Shown here: piece by piece, positions 1-10,606 of the stretch
Layout of the letters: each line of letters starts with the position of its first letter
Position numbering within the stretch: the first letter of the stretch is position 1
Origin: Bremia lactucae
Taxonomy: Eukaryota; Oomycota; Peronosporomycetes; Peronosporales; Peronosporaceae
Direction of reading: 5' to 3'
DNA length: 39,583 nucleotides
Assembly (NCBI RefSeq): GCF_004359215.1
Contig: NC_090617.1
Coordinates: forward strand, 2,272,186-2,311,768
Translations under genes and position numbers: made by a program
Notes under the pieces: generated by a model
Databases searched by the model: none
Seen by the model: only the letters and a program-made list of their open reading frames with translations
Told to the model about the DNA's origin: nothing

Positions 1-186
1 GCCACAGCCGCAGTGGCTGTCGGCGTTCCGACTAAGGCATTAGACGCGGCCGGCGAATTAACGCGGCGCGTGCGCTTAGTAAGGCATTAAACGCGGCCGG
101 TGAATTAATGCGCGCGTGCGCTTAGTGCGAGGTTGAGTGGGCGTCTTCGCAGACAACCCACCAACGTGGCCCCTTTTAGGTGGCAT
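1..186 (-). pseudogene. Gypsy element gag N-terminus, partial
   Basis: Start of a retroelement gag reading frame that runs off the left edge of the window. The ATG lies at 186 reading leftwards and opens with MPPKRGHVGG. The stretch 1-313 matches 28720-28997, where the equivalent frame starts MPPTWATLEG, so both belong to one Ty3/gypsy family. The two copies soon read in different frames, which points to indels. The gag start sits just inside an LTR at 314-1062, as expected for a minus-strand element whose 5' LTR is on the right. No catalytic motif is visible in this part; the assignment rests on position and on the second copy. Confidence 0.55.
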
Positions 187-313
187 CTTGGGCGCCGTGT
201 ATGGAAACACGTGCGCTGAGTGATCGAGTGAACTAGCGGCGCGTAAAGCTGCTCGCAGTTCCTCTCCTCTTTGACGAATTTAAAAACGTAAATTCTTTTT
301 TAAAGGGGGGTGG

Positions 314-1062
314 TGTAACGGCCTTAAGTTGCCCTAATGTTACACAGTCCCCGTTAAGTACACTTGGTGTACTTAAGGGGATGGTCAACTAAATAATAGT
401 AATTAGACCCAGCACTCGGGTGTGGTGCACATTTGTGACCAACCCTTGTGTATGTGATGCACATGGGTGCATTCACATTAGGAGGGATGACGCTTAGCGT
501 CATCCGTGGAGACGCCCAGCGTCATCCGTTACGCGAGATATCTGGAAAGATATGCTCGCGATACATATTCAGTGTTATCTATAGAGATGACATTTTGATT
601 GGTAAAAATAGGTATTTATATTTAATTCTACGAAATATAAATCAGTCTGAAAACTACTTCCTACTTGGTAAGTGCGCACGAGGAGACGGATTACCGCTTC
701 CGTGACGACACTTAACCAGAGTACTTAGTGTGTTGGGTGAGGTCGCTTACGCGCCCGCCACAACTACCTCATTGCACGCAAGAGAGGCAGGTTAAAACGC
801 TTCCTCGTGTGCTAGGGTGTGTGTCTAAGTAGAGCGTGGCCGCATTACGACGTGCCCGCCTACTTAATCGTGTCTTATAACCATTGGCGGGGTTGATTTA
901 TACTTAAATTAACCAATCAATCCAACTTGAAAATATTGGACTATTTAAGTCAAAATTAATAAAGATAATAATATTATACTTCTTTTATATTTCCTCTCAG
1001 AAAATAAGATGATTATTCCTCACACAGGAAATAATTCTTATGTAACGGCACCCTCCGTTACA
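314..1062 (-). repeat. LTR of gypsy family A, full length
   Basis: The segment begins TGTAACGG and ends CCGTTACA, the inverted TG..CA ends typical of LTRs. It recurs at 28998-29528 (same orientation, truncated) and at 17915-18467 (inverted, truncated). It contains hairpins, among them AAGTACAC-TTG-GTGTACTT near 356-374 and two TGACG..CGTCA dyads at about 487-527. The neighbouring gag start on the left shows that it acted as a 5' LTR of a minus-strand element. Its inner end also carries a short dyad, TGTAACGG..CCGTTACA, at 1041-1062. Confidence 0.85.
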
Positions 1063-1236
1063 TGGCTGGTCGAAAATATTAATATATAGTTTAGGTTTAA
1101 GTCTTGTCAAACTTATTATGATACATGATAGTATCCTATTATAATTTTGGAAAGTCTGACGACTCTTTATTTATTTATTTGGCATCACCAGCATTTCAAG
1201 CAGAGCAATTCTAGTATTGGATGAAGAGTGGCCCTA

Positions 1237-2025
1237 ATGGAGTGGCTTTTTGGATCTAAAGCGCCAGCCGCTATGGTCGTGAAAGCAAAACTTTCGTCGT
1301 CGACGCCTCAAGGCCGTAGCGCACCATCTCGTGATGACGATTCGTGGCACAAAAATTGCGGCAACGAGTTCTTCAAGTCTAAAGACTTTGAGGCGGCCGT
1401 CCATGAGTATTCATTAGGTATTGAGCTAAAGCCCACGGCCACGCTACACAGCAATCGCTCAGCTGCATATTGTGCTTTGGGAAATTACGAAATGGCCAAG
1501 AAAGATGCAGATGTAGCGATTACACTGGACCCAGACTGGGCTAAGACATACTCAAGGAAGGGCAAGGCTTTGTATGGCTTAAAGTCATACAAAAAAGCGG
1601 CAGACGCTTATGCTCGTGGTTTAGAAATTTGCATACGAGGAGCTGTGGATGAGGCTAATCAGAGAGACACTGAGCTGGAGTATGTATTACTCTTGCTACC
1701 TTGCCGTTGTGCCTAAGTGAAGATTGACACATTTTTACTACATGCAACCAGAGCACTCAAGCGCCAAACAGACAGCCAAGCAAAAGCCTATCTACGGCTA
1801 CTAGAGGAGAACGACCACCTTAAAGTAAGTTAACGGTGAGGCGTGCCCATTGATGAAAACCGCTCATACAGAATGCATTTTGTGTTTACAGCGGCAGATA
1901 ACGGATTACCAGCACGTCTTTGGCGAATGGACGAAGAAGGAAATGTGACAAGGATTTGCTTAGTACAAATATTTGAACGATACTGCTATTATAAATTTTT
2001 CATGAGACTATTGAGTTTAACCTAA
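1237..2025 (+). CDS. TPR (tetratricopeptide) domain protein, probable co-chaperone type
   Basis: The first exon, from ATG 1237 (MEWLFGSK) to about 1678, encodes three TPR units: GNEFFKSKDFEAAVHEYS, then a unit around LHSNRSAAYCALGNYEMAKK, then AKTYSRKGKALYGLKSYKKA. TPRs of this STI1/UNC45/TTC type usually bind Hsp90 or Hsp70 tails. A GTATGT donor at about 1679 and an acceptor CCAG at about 1752 lead to a second exon (ALKRQTDSQAKAYLRLLEEN) ending near 1825. A third exon begins after TTTACAG at about 1890 and reads AADNGLPARLWRMDEEGN. The 3' end is unclear: another open stretch ends with a stop at 2189-2191, but the splice phase does not fit cleanly. The gene may therefore be longer, or decayed at its end. 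The function beyond TPR binding is not known. Confidence 0.65.
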
Positions 2026-2191
2026 TATAGAAACCTTCCATTCAAACAGATTTCAATCAAGACGCTGCTTTACTTTGTACAATAGAGCCGAAGACATTCC
2101 CAGGCATAATCTCACATTCGTTACTTTTCTTGGTTATTTTAAGTCTTCATGTGCCGAACGTCCAAATCTTTTTGAGAACCTTATGAATTAA

Positions 2192-2713
2192 TTTGGAGCG
2201 GCATTTTTGCAATTTTCTTCAATCTTCGATAAGTATACTTGTAACGGTCGTTGGGACAGCGAGAGCGTAAAATTACTTTTAACAGCTTGCACTGAGCTTT
2301 CAACCCTCTTGTATCAAGCAAGCTGCTTTCGTATTGTACACATCGTCTGTCGACAAATATTCTTAAACGCGTTTGCATGGCGATGTCGACCGTAATGCCG
2401 GCAGCATTGAGCGAGCAGTCTTTCGATAAGTGCCTGGACTGAGACTCTGCGAAACGCAAATGACCGCAGATTTAATGTATCGTCGTTCATAACCGAGGTT
2501 ACAAAAGACCAGTGCACTTTGTGTAGCGAGCACAATATTCCACGCCAATCAATTGGTATATTTTCACATAATCGCTTTGCCTTTGTTGCAATTATAAAAC
2601 GACAGCATTAATTGGCCGTAATAGTCGAAGATGATTCATTCCAAAACCACTCAGTTAGCCTCTCTCAAGCGATGCTCACTCCTTGCTTTAGCGTATGACA
2701 GAAGGCTGCCCTA
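2192..2713. other. Intergenic stretch without a supported gene
   Basis: Only short overlapping open frames on both strands are present, without recognisable domains or a consistent splice pattern. It separates the uncertain 3' end of the TPR gene from the stop codon of the kinase gene; the two genes converge here. Confidence 0.5.
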
Positions 2714-4991
2714 TTAGATAAAGTTGGAAGGGGAGTATCCAATGCTTCCGTACGAGCGGACATTTAATCCATCCGGATCTCGCAGCAAATACTCGTGTAT
2801 AAAATTTAAAAATCGCAAAGCATATTCAGCAGGCGGAAGAGCAGTTATTTTTCGCTTGTCGACTACTGCGGCCAGCAGGCAGTGTTGCATTTTCCACCCA
2901 ATAGTGTAGTGCTGCAAGATGTCCACAAACCCAAGATAATAAACGGTAGACTGGTTGGCCGATACAACAGCATTATGAGCTAGATTGTCTAATATATCAG
3001 GTTCAATGCGACGATGGTAGTGTCGAATACCGAGCAAGCAGCTGTAGTCCATTATCCCTAGCTCTTGAAGAAATCCACAGTCACTCGTTACTTGCGCAAG
3101 CAAATTTGCGCGGGTCGTTGGGTTCACACGTAAAGAAGCGCGACGAATTACAAAGTCATTGTCATACCGAAGCGAGGGCCTTGAACTACCACGACGCAGC
3201 AATGGTTGCTTCTCTGCGAACTGCTCCCATCCGCTGTCAGCACTTTGGCTCTTATTTATTGCAGCTTCATCATCGTCCACGCCATGTACACTTCCTTCTT
3301 CTTCAGCCCTGCCACTCCGACTTCGGCTGCTTGACAAGGGTGTTAAAACACCTTCCTGGTATCTAAAATTGGACTGGTGAAAGATACCTTTCAGATCATA
3401 ACGCTCGTCAACAGGGCCATCTGGAAAAATATTTTCCATTACAACAAAGAACATTTTGTTCCAACCTACAGGAAGCTGCATCGAGTGGCAGCCAAGGAAG
3501 CGGCACATCAGCGAATTTGGCTGTTTTAAAATGTATTGATGGAACAAAGGTAGCACTTCAAGAAGAAACGAATGTTCTTTCTTGGTCATGGTCTTAACCA
3601 GATACCTGCGGTCGCTTGTGAAGTAAAAGAGCATCCCGGACTTGCCTTCCGACGCACGCTCTAAGAGAGTATCAGCGAACGACTGTTCATACATTTCATT
3701 ATCAACACCACAAATTTCGCGAATGTTTTGGAATACTTTGGGTGCGTAGTCGGTAAAACCCAGCTTCTCATAATACCGATACTCGCCATTGTAGACTGTA
3801 GTTGCCACGCGCTTCTTCTCGTGGTATAAATTTGCAGAATCATTCTCCTCCAACTGTAAAAATGACAGAGCTGCAGTACGATCGACTGAAGTACAGCGGT
3901 CGCGAGTAAGACCCAAAAGTGGTGACCGCAAACTGTCTAAAGGTGACCCAGTGATGCTACAACGGATCCCTGCAGTCGTGTATCGCATCAAATCCTTGCG
4001 CAGTGCAGCACTAAAATGTTCCGTACTCGACACGTCTCCAGCACCTCGCACCGACTTCGGTAAATTGTTTTCGCTCGACAAATTCTGATACATTTCAGTA
4101 TTAAGCACCCAAACGATAAGCAACAGCACCGGGTACGATCCATATACCAGCGCAAACGCAAGCTCAAATCGCTTCGCTGTCTTCCCGTCAAATTTTTGAC
4201 GATATGCTGCGTAATATAGTGCGCCGCACGCCGTCCAATTACTAGCAAAAACCAGCAGGTAGCGGTAGTACTGCATTAAATTGCGGCGCTTAGCACGATA
4301 TGTGACATCCAGTTGGCGTCGAACGAATCGAAAGCTCGCAAAAAGCAGCACTGCAAATGAAAGTACGCAAATGGCCGCAACAATTGCAAATAGAAATATC
4401 CAATTTGCCATATTAAGCTGCATTGGGTCCTTCGTACGCTTGACCCAGCAGATGTTGAGTGGCGAAAGACCGAAAAGATCTTGTTGGTATAGCAGCACCG
4501 CTGATACGGCGCTGATACTCCAAACTCTACAACAGCAAAAAAGTTGACAATTATCAGGCGTAATAAGATTAATGCGTCAGCGATGGTACATACATGGTGT
4601 GGTAGGTCCATGACTTGCAGCTGTAGCCCATCCAAGGATTTACAAGCGCCACGAGCAGGTCAAGTGAGAGCATGAGGTACCAGCAGGCACCTGCCATTAG
4701 GAAAAATTGATTAAATGGCCCGAGTAGCGAGCACTGCCATTGAATTAGCAGGTCGTCTTGTGGCAATTTATCGTGCTGCTGCAGCGTAAACGCAAAAATC
4801 AAACCAGCAGACATCAGGAGTCCACAACCCGCATGCCACACGACGAGGTCGGCGGCTGGGTGCTGCCCCTTGATATTGGGCACAAAAAAGAACGATAGTA
4901 CTAGCACTAGGTAGACGATGAACCCAAAGACCCCAACCAACAGATATAGCTGTGCACTCTGCGCCACCGCTAGCGCTTCATACGCCCCCAT
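2714..4991 (-). CDS. GPCR-phosphatidylinositol phosphate kinase fusion (GK protein)
   Basis: A seven-transmembrane receptor-like region is fused to a phosphatidylinositol-4-phosphate kinase, a design known from oomycete GK proteins and Dictyostelium RpkA. Exon 1 (4991 to about 4589) starts MGAYEALAVAQSAQLYLLVG and holds the first hydrophobic helices. An intron GTATGT..TTGTAG follows, and exon 2 runs from about 4522 to 2714. Exon 2 continues the helices with the GK-typical LFGLSPLNICWV, then the kinase: MENIFPDGPVDERYDLKG (DLKG motif), the catalytic-loop type GIMDYSCLLGIRHYH, and YYLGFVDILQHYTIGWK near the C-terminus. A low-complexity linker rich in Ser/Arg splits the kinase between the DLKG and MDYS motifs, as in other PIPKs. 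It would act at a membrane, coupling an unknown signal to PI(4,5)P2 formation. It looks intact, roughly 730 residues long; the ligand cannot be inferred. Confidence 0.93.
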
Positions 4992-5320
4992 TAGAAAATA
5001 GGAATTTTTACTTGGTTAGAGATTTATTTTCGGTGTATAATTACCAAGTTTGACAAGGATCAAAAAGATATCATAACTGAGCGAAATAACATACTGCCGC
5101 TAAAACTGCTCCATTAGATTAGTACAAGGGCGACGAGCAGCTCTCGATCAAAATAATTACGATAACCTGTAGCTCTTATGGCTGCCAAAAAAAAATATTT
5201 CAAAAGCTTCAAAAATATCGATGTATTGCAGATACTACATCGACGCGTCAAAGTATAGAGACATGCAATAAGTAAACAAAATTGGAGTAATAAGCATGGA
5301 CGGGACTCGCTTAACACCAA
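4992..5320. promoter_or_regulatory. Intergenic region upstream of the GK gene
   Basis: AT-rich stretch between the start of the GK gene and the stop of ERV46 copy 1, both on the minus strand. It must hold the GK promoter and the ERV46 3' end, but no specific motif is secure. The duplicated ERV46 block begins inside it, at about 5196. Confidence 0.4.
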
Positions 5321-7142
5321 TTACAACAGCGTCGTGCTGCTTGTTTTGTTCAGTAGTCCAAATGTAAGCGAGTCCATCATTCCAAGAATCTGCGCAATAT
5401 AAAACGAAGTTAGTGCATCCGATACGAAGTTTGACCAGCGCATTGCAATACACACCGTGAACACGCCGCCTACAATTGCGAAGACGCTTGTTAAAAATTG
5501 AAGAAAGCCTGCACGATACTGCTCAATGCGAAACATGATAGGCGAAAATGTGTAGCTAAAGGAGACCTCTACGAAAATGTAACCCAATTAAAATAAATTA
5601 TGCAATCTGGCATCACACAAAGTGAGCGACGTACTTGGTAAACCTTTGTCGCCCACAGGTGTGAGCTGCCGAAAGTGCTCGGTAGCAGAAAATTGATTTG
5701 TGCTGATACGGCTGGCAGACAGAAATGTGTACTCTGTTGGCACCACCTATTTCATATTAACCTCAGCTTTTTATCACTACCGATCATGGACGAATACGCT
5801 CGGAAATTAGAAACGAACCTTGATAAAATATTGAAACGAGCCACGAGCTGACTCGTTAGGAAGTCTCTTTTTGCGGTTATCCAGCGGGTTTTTCATATCC
5901 TGTTTGCATACAATGCTATAACCATCAACATGTCCGTTGCCTCCATAGCAGAAGCTAACAATTAAAAAATTACCGGGTATAATTCGCCAAATGACAGCGA
6001 GTGTATGGTATGGGACGTGTCAAATACCTTGAAGGTGGCATTAACCAGGTCCTGAGTCGACAAGTATCCCGAGCGGAAAAATTTAGAAGGAGCAAAGAAT
6101 AATCGGCCTGCAGCCTAAAAACAAATGGCGTTTTCAAACAAGGGTTACACAGATAGCGCATGACCGTTAAGGTAAACCTTGGACACGGTGAGCGCGCCCT
6201 TGATGCGGCATCCTTCCTTCACTTCCCCGCGCAAAACTTTCTCGATCTCAATTTCTTGGCATTGCGCAACAGTGTGGAGGCTCGGCATAAGCCAGCTTTT
6301 GCGGACGTAAGCAGCTTTTACACTTTCACACGTATTGCAGCACTCTTCCGGCTCGCCAGCCGAGTAGCAGCTCCCACATTTAGGTCTGTCAACGCAGCAA
6401 CAAGCATCAGTCTTGTCATTCCTACGCTACAGCTGCAATCTTACTTTTCAATTTCTTCATGCAAGTCCGAGTGGTTGGTAAGCGCGCCGCCGATGGAGCC
6501 TTGCATACCTTCAGCTAACGCCTGCCCACTAAGGTCCAACGAGATTTTTTGAATGTTGTGCACAATATCGTGCTGTGCGTTTCCGGCCATGTCCGCAGAC
6601 TCAATCGCCACAGCAGCACAAGACATGTGCGGAAATTCGAGATCAAAATTGATAGAAACGAGCGTGTTGCGACCGCCATCAACCATCATCTTGTCCACCG
6701 TATCCGTTGTCAAGTAATAACCCAGCTCCGATACAAGTAGGAATGAGATGCAAAAGAATGCCAGCAGCGAAAAGAATCCGCCTTGTAGTGTCCGGACCTT
6801 GAATTCGTCGATCGTCTTGGGATTAGCATCCAGACCCTTGAGCTTCGACAACCAGAACGACGATGCGGTCGACATGGTGATGTTGCCACGAAGCTAAAAT
6901 AAGTTAAATTTTGAAAACAACAAAACTCCACAATTAAACTTGTGATATCTTACTATTCTTAAAATTAACAAATTTGGAGCACGAAAACCATAACCATATC
7001 TGTCGTATAATTATGAAGGCCAGTTTTATCCGTACCGCACCCTTTTGTTATTTGTACCACACACCCCATTTCTGACCAATCAGATAACTCAGATCCAAAA
7101 CTAAGAGAGAAACAAACGACGTGACCGCACAAATGACCAAAA
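5196..7142. repeat. Duplicated block, copy 1 (ERV46 plus flanks)
   Basis: About 1.95 kb matching 11117-13063 at a constant offset of 5921 bases with only scattered single-base differences (for example at 5599/11520, 5813/11734, 5947/11868, 6097/12018). The block covers the whole ERV46 gene, its upstream region and the left inverted end of the Mutator-like element. The two copies then differ in what follows: full element here, deleted element in copy 2. Confidence 0.93.
5321..6875 (-). CDS. ERV46: ERV46/ERGIC3 COPII cargo receptor, copy 1
   Basis: Transmembrane cargo receptor cycling between ER and Golgi with ERV41. Exon 1 starts at ATG 6875 with MSTASSFWLSKLKGLDANPK, then a membrane helix and SELGYYLTTDTVDKMMVDGG, matching the ERGIC N-terminal domain. 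After a 60-nt intron (GTAAGA..GACAG) exon 2 carries the lumenal cysteine cluster CGSCYSAGEPEECCNTC and EGCRIKGALTVSK. Further exons read FFAPSKFFRSGYLSTQDLVN, HTIHSLSFGELYPG, SFQYFIKVVPTEY and STNQFSATEHFRQLTPVGDK. The last exon gives the conserved FSPIMFRIEQYRAGFLQFLT and a C-terminal helix AIVGGVFTV. About six exons; all conserved blocks are in order and in frame. A near-identical second copy lies at 11242-12796. The helix and cysteine pattern leaves little doubt about the family. Confidence 0.94.
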
Positions 7143-9965
7143 ATTACCAAAAAATAGAAATTAAAAAGTTTAAGGCGAAAAAGCAAGAATGTAACAAATG
7201 AGTAAAGATTGACGGTCGACATGAACAAAAATAGCTTTATATTGCCTTGGTGCTCAATGTAACTAGATATATGACTTCCTCCTCTTCTTCACTACAGAAA
7301 CATCTTCTTCACCAACCAAATCTACTGTGGTAATGGTAGGAGCATGCTTAGCACACAACCGAAGGTATGCCTGGACAGGTCCGGCCCGGCTCATGGCTGC
7401 GCCACAGGATACACAAGTCGACGCCAGTACGTGACCGATATTTTTCATCCATCTCCAGCGCAACAAAATAATTGCCGTACTTGAATGCGAAACGAATTGG
7501 CGACTTGTTGGCTTCCACTCCATAGGTCAGCGTCAAGAAAGGTCATACTTGCACAAACGCACGTGAAGTAATGGACGTAACATTGGTATTCACGTCCCCT
7601 ATCACTGGCATTACCATCCACCATGGTTTCTCGCTAAGTGCACCAACTTGTTTGCCCCATGTACATCAAATACTGCGCTGTACAAGGCAAAAGTTCGCGC
7701 AAATCTCTGCATGCAGTTCTCACCTGATCACGCCCAGTCGGATTCGGACCCTTTATGACACCTTGCAATTGTACAGTAGCCGCAGTTGCCATCGCCTTCC
7801 ACATCGATCTTAAAGCGTACGGTGGACCAAACAAGTGATGGCAAAGTCTTGGAGAGTTTTGATGACGACATTCTCCCTTTTGGCCTCTTTGACTCCAGCA
7901 ATCTCGGTGCATCTCCTTTCATTACGCGCCTACGAGCGACATGTTGCATCTCTTCGTTCCTGGCGGTGGAACCTGTTCATCCACATACTCGAATGCGGAA
8001 GGATCTCTTCGCGTCGTATTCTCTGTTTTACGGTTGACGCTGCCTTCTGGCCGACCGCGCGTACTTTTTACTTGCGGGTTCGCCACACATGCCACACCAT
8101 CTTTCTCTACCATGTCAAGGATCATCTTCCTGAATATCGGTCGCTGGTGCGGCGCAAGGTTCTGGTGCTTTCCAGAGACATTGGCTAGAACGTCGCCTAG
8201 CGATTTGTCGGATGGTAATACATTCGCTATTTTGACGGGTGCTTGTTGAAGCCACCAGTGCGAGCAAAAATCGGATACCCGTACTTGTTGTTTGCTGGCG
8301 AGTTCAGCTTCATTGTATGCGCGCATGATATCTCCATGACCTTATTAAACGTACCTGTGCAAGGCGGACCTTCTGCAGGCAACGCTTGATCCACTTGATA
8401 TTGATCGAAAGCTTCTTTGAGGGCTGGATGCGATACCTTCTTTGCTACATCAGACCAGAACTTCGGTTGAAGTTTCAACAACACTCGAACCTTGTGGAAA
8501 GCAGTGTCGCGGCTGATTTGGGCTCGTTGCTGGTTATGGTGCAGCGTCAGCTTCTCATAGACTGTTGATATGTCGGCAGTGGACACCCTTATTCAAGCTT
8601 TCGTCGTCGGGTGACCTCCCTCAACATGAGACGTAACAACAAGCTTGTAATGCGGAATGTGTTGCATCCACACCTTCACAAATTTCTCTTTGTGCAGCAG
8701 CCAAGTTTCTTCGAGGTATGAGGTGACTGCCAAGGATAGGGTTGTCTGCATTGTTCTCCAAAGATCATCAAACTGCAGCTGTGTAACCGTATCGCATAGG
8801 CCGTACCAGATCGCCATAAACCCCTCCCAGCTCTCGTTCGTCGCAAAAAATTTTTTTTTTATATTTTAAGGCCATTCTTATTGATAGGCCAGAAGCATAA
8901 CAGATTGTACGCCCCAGGCAAGATATATCCGATTGCGTTCACAAGTGCGACCTCCCGATCTGTCACAAACACCATATGGTCGGCTTGGTTCAGCGGTTCG
9001 ACGACATCTCTCAAATGCGTCATTGCCCATCGATAATATTCTTCCTGTTCGCAGGCCATAAAGCAGCAAGTAAACGAGAAAGACTGGTTTGTTTCTGTTA
9101 TTCCCATTATGCGCAGAAGCGACATGCGAATTTTGTTGGTCTTGTATGTTGAATCCAACAGAAATACATTATTTGCTGAAAACTCTTTTGCAACAGCAAG
9201 CGTAAAGTTTGGTACAACGAAAAGAAGAGTGAGCCTGCCTGAGGTATCGCGTCAAGTTTGTGGCTGATCTGCTTCTCAACAAGCTTGTAATGGAAGGCAT
9301 CCAGAGGTGGACGTCCAGTCAGAGACGCGTTCTTTGCCTTCACGTTCAGGTTGTAGATGTCGAGCAGGATTGTTTTGCATATGGGATCGCTTTGACGTAA
9401 GGCGCTGAGAGTTGCCTTCGGTGATACTCCAGCTTTGGCCAGGTGCAGAACTGTCACCTTTTGTTCCGCGTCGAGCGTTCTAGCTGCCGGATAGGCCGCC
9501 GTATCTTCCGTCGCGTTAATATTATGCCCATCACCCTCAACCGTCAGAGTGAAACTGCCATCCGCTACATTTTGACGAAGTGTTGCCTGAAATGGACAGT
9601 CGGTGCGGGAGGTACTGGTGTTTTGATGTTGGGGCTCCTTGGCCCTATGCAGTTGAAGGTGTTGCCCTTTTTGTTTCCCACGGTTCGAGAGCATCCTATC
9701 TTGATGGCGTACTTCTCAACTTTTGCATGAGCTGTGAGCTCCTCCAAGAGTTTCTCCAGTGAGACGAAAGATGCTTCGGTGGGTGGCGCTAAGGCATAGC
9801 TGTGAAAGTCGCATGGTGTCTCACTGGTCAAGGGGATGGTTGGAAATGGAAGGTCAGTTTTGGCCGCGGTCACGTTGTTTGTTTCTGCTGTGAGTTTTGG
9901 ATCTGAGTTATCTGATTGGTCAGAAATGGGGTGGTGGTTCATATAACAAAAGGGGGTACGGATAA
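7026..9965 (-). mobile_element. Mutator-like DNA transposon with terminal inverted repeats
   Basis: The left end TTATCCGTACCGCACCC (7026 onwards) continues for about 110 bases. It is matched as reverse complement at the right end down to 9965, including the shared core CCCATTTCTGACCAATCAGA. Between them lies a minus-strand transposase. Long terminal inverted repeats and a MULE-type transposase identify the superfamily. Clear 9-bp target duplications are not visible: the bases beside the ends differ (AGGCCAGTT left, CACTCGTCA right). An internally deleted relative sits at 12947-13342. Confidence 0.88.
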
Positions 9966-9975
9966 CACTCGTCAT
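7263..9975 (-). pseudogene. MULE transposase with OTU-like protease segment, frameshifted
   Basis: Read leftwards from about 9975. First comes an N-terminal region reading SFVSLEKLLEELTAHAKVEK, then a FAR1/WRKY-GCM-like binding part with CPFQATLRQ and FTLTVEGDGHN. The MULE catalytic core follows: MDSTYKTNKIRMSLLRIMGI (first Asp, about 9157) and MVFVTDREVALVNAIGYILP (second Asp, about 8965). The conserved HVEGGHPTTKA block is at about 8600. A linker reading STRGRPEGSVNRKTE precedes an OTU-type cysteine protease core FKIDVEGDGNCGY with the nucleophile Cys near 7800, and a tail YGNYFVALEM with CysHis-rich sequence to 7263. The frame changes several times, so the gene is a relic. The first ATG lies in or just outside the terminal repeat. 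OTU assignment rests on the DGNCGY motif only. Confidence 0.82.
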
Positions 9976-10606
9976 TCTGAATTATGAATCAATTTAAAAA
10001 AGGTAGTAACGGGTGCCTGTTTTCTGAAAAAAAAATCTATATGAGAAAAATAAATTCGATCTCCTATAAGAAAAAAAGATAAAGAAGTATAAAATTAGGA
10101 AATGTCTAGACCTAGCCAAAAGTTTCTGCTTAACTCAAGATTGAGTTTTTATGACTGGCTTAAGAATCTCCTATGTTGCTGAGTCTAGACCTTTAAGCTC
10201 TGTACCTTTGTGTACGTGAATTTTCGAGGCGCCTAACCTACACTGTAATTAGTGTTAAGTTAACTAGTACTGATCAGTACTAGTGAAAGGTACCTCGTTA
10301 CACTTTTGTTCTTTTTTAAATTGGTAATATCATAAAAGTCCCATTTATTATGGGTAACATATATGGCAGCCACCAGATACAAATCTGGTGCCGATATCTA
10401 TTTTTAACTTGTTAGGGTAAAGTTTTAGATTTTAATAGTTAATATAGTTCAGTTCCCCTTTTGATCTTAAAAGCGTCTAGTGCCTTCCTAAGGCTTGCGC
10501 ATTGATCTGTGAGAGTTAGAAGCCTTTCTAAGGTATATACTATCGAGCACTAGTTGCCACTTGGTTCCACGAACCCCTCAATCCCTTGAACTAGGATTTG
10601 CTAAGC
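9966..10606 (-). repeat. LTR family B, copy 1 (truncated) with flanking AT-rich sequence
   Basis: The part from about 10200 to 10606 recurs at 13580-13990 and 16685-17086, and inverted at about 29540-29985. It includes a perfect 22-base palindrome at 10263-10284 (ACTAGTACTGA and its complement), the stretch GGTACCTCGTTACA at its inner end, and a hairpin CACCAGAT..ATCTGGTG at about 10370-10392. In copy 2 the element continues beyond the GCTAAGC point; here it is interrupted by LTR family C at 10607. No gene is seen. Confidence 0.7.

Noticed and set aside
448..705. 85-codon frame in the first LTR, possibly a small secreted protein.
   Set aside because: Lies within the LTR, is not kept in the other two LTR copies and has no convincing signal peptide or effector motif.
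1237..1290. The TPR gene N-terminus MEWLFGSKAPAAM resembles the start of ESCRT-III VPS2/CHMP2 proteins.
   Set aside because: The likeness ends after about a dozen residues, and the rest is a TPR protein without the charged helices of ESCRT-III; chance or very short similarity.
2181..2560. Minus-strand frames of 60-92 codons between the TPR and GK genes.
   Set aside because: Overlap each other in different frames, have no conserved block and no splice link to the GK gene.
6160..6552. 130-codon open frame on the plus strand (and its copy at 12081-12359).
   Set aside because: Antisense to ERV46 exons whose minus-strand reading carries the conserved cysteine cluster; a shadow frame.
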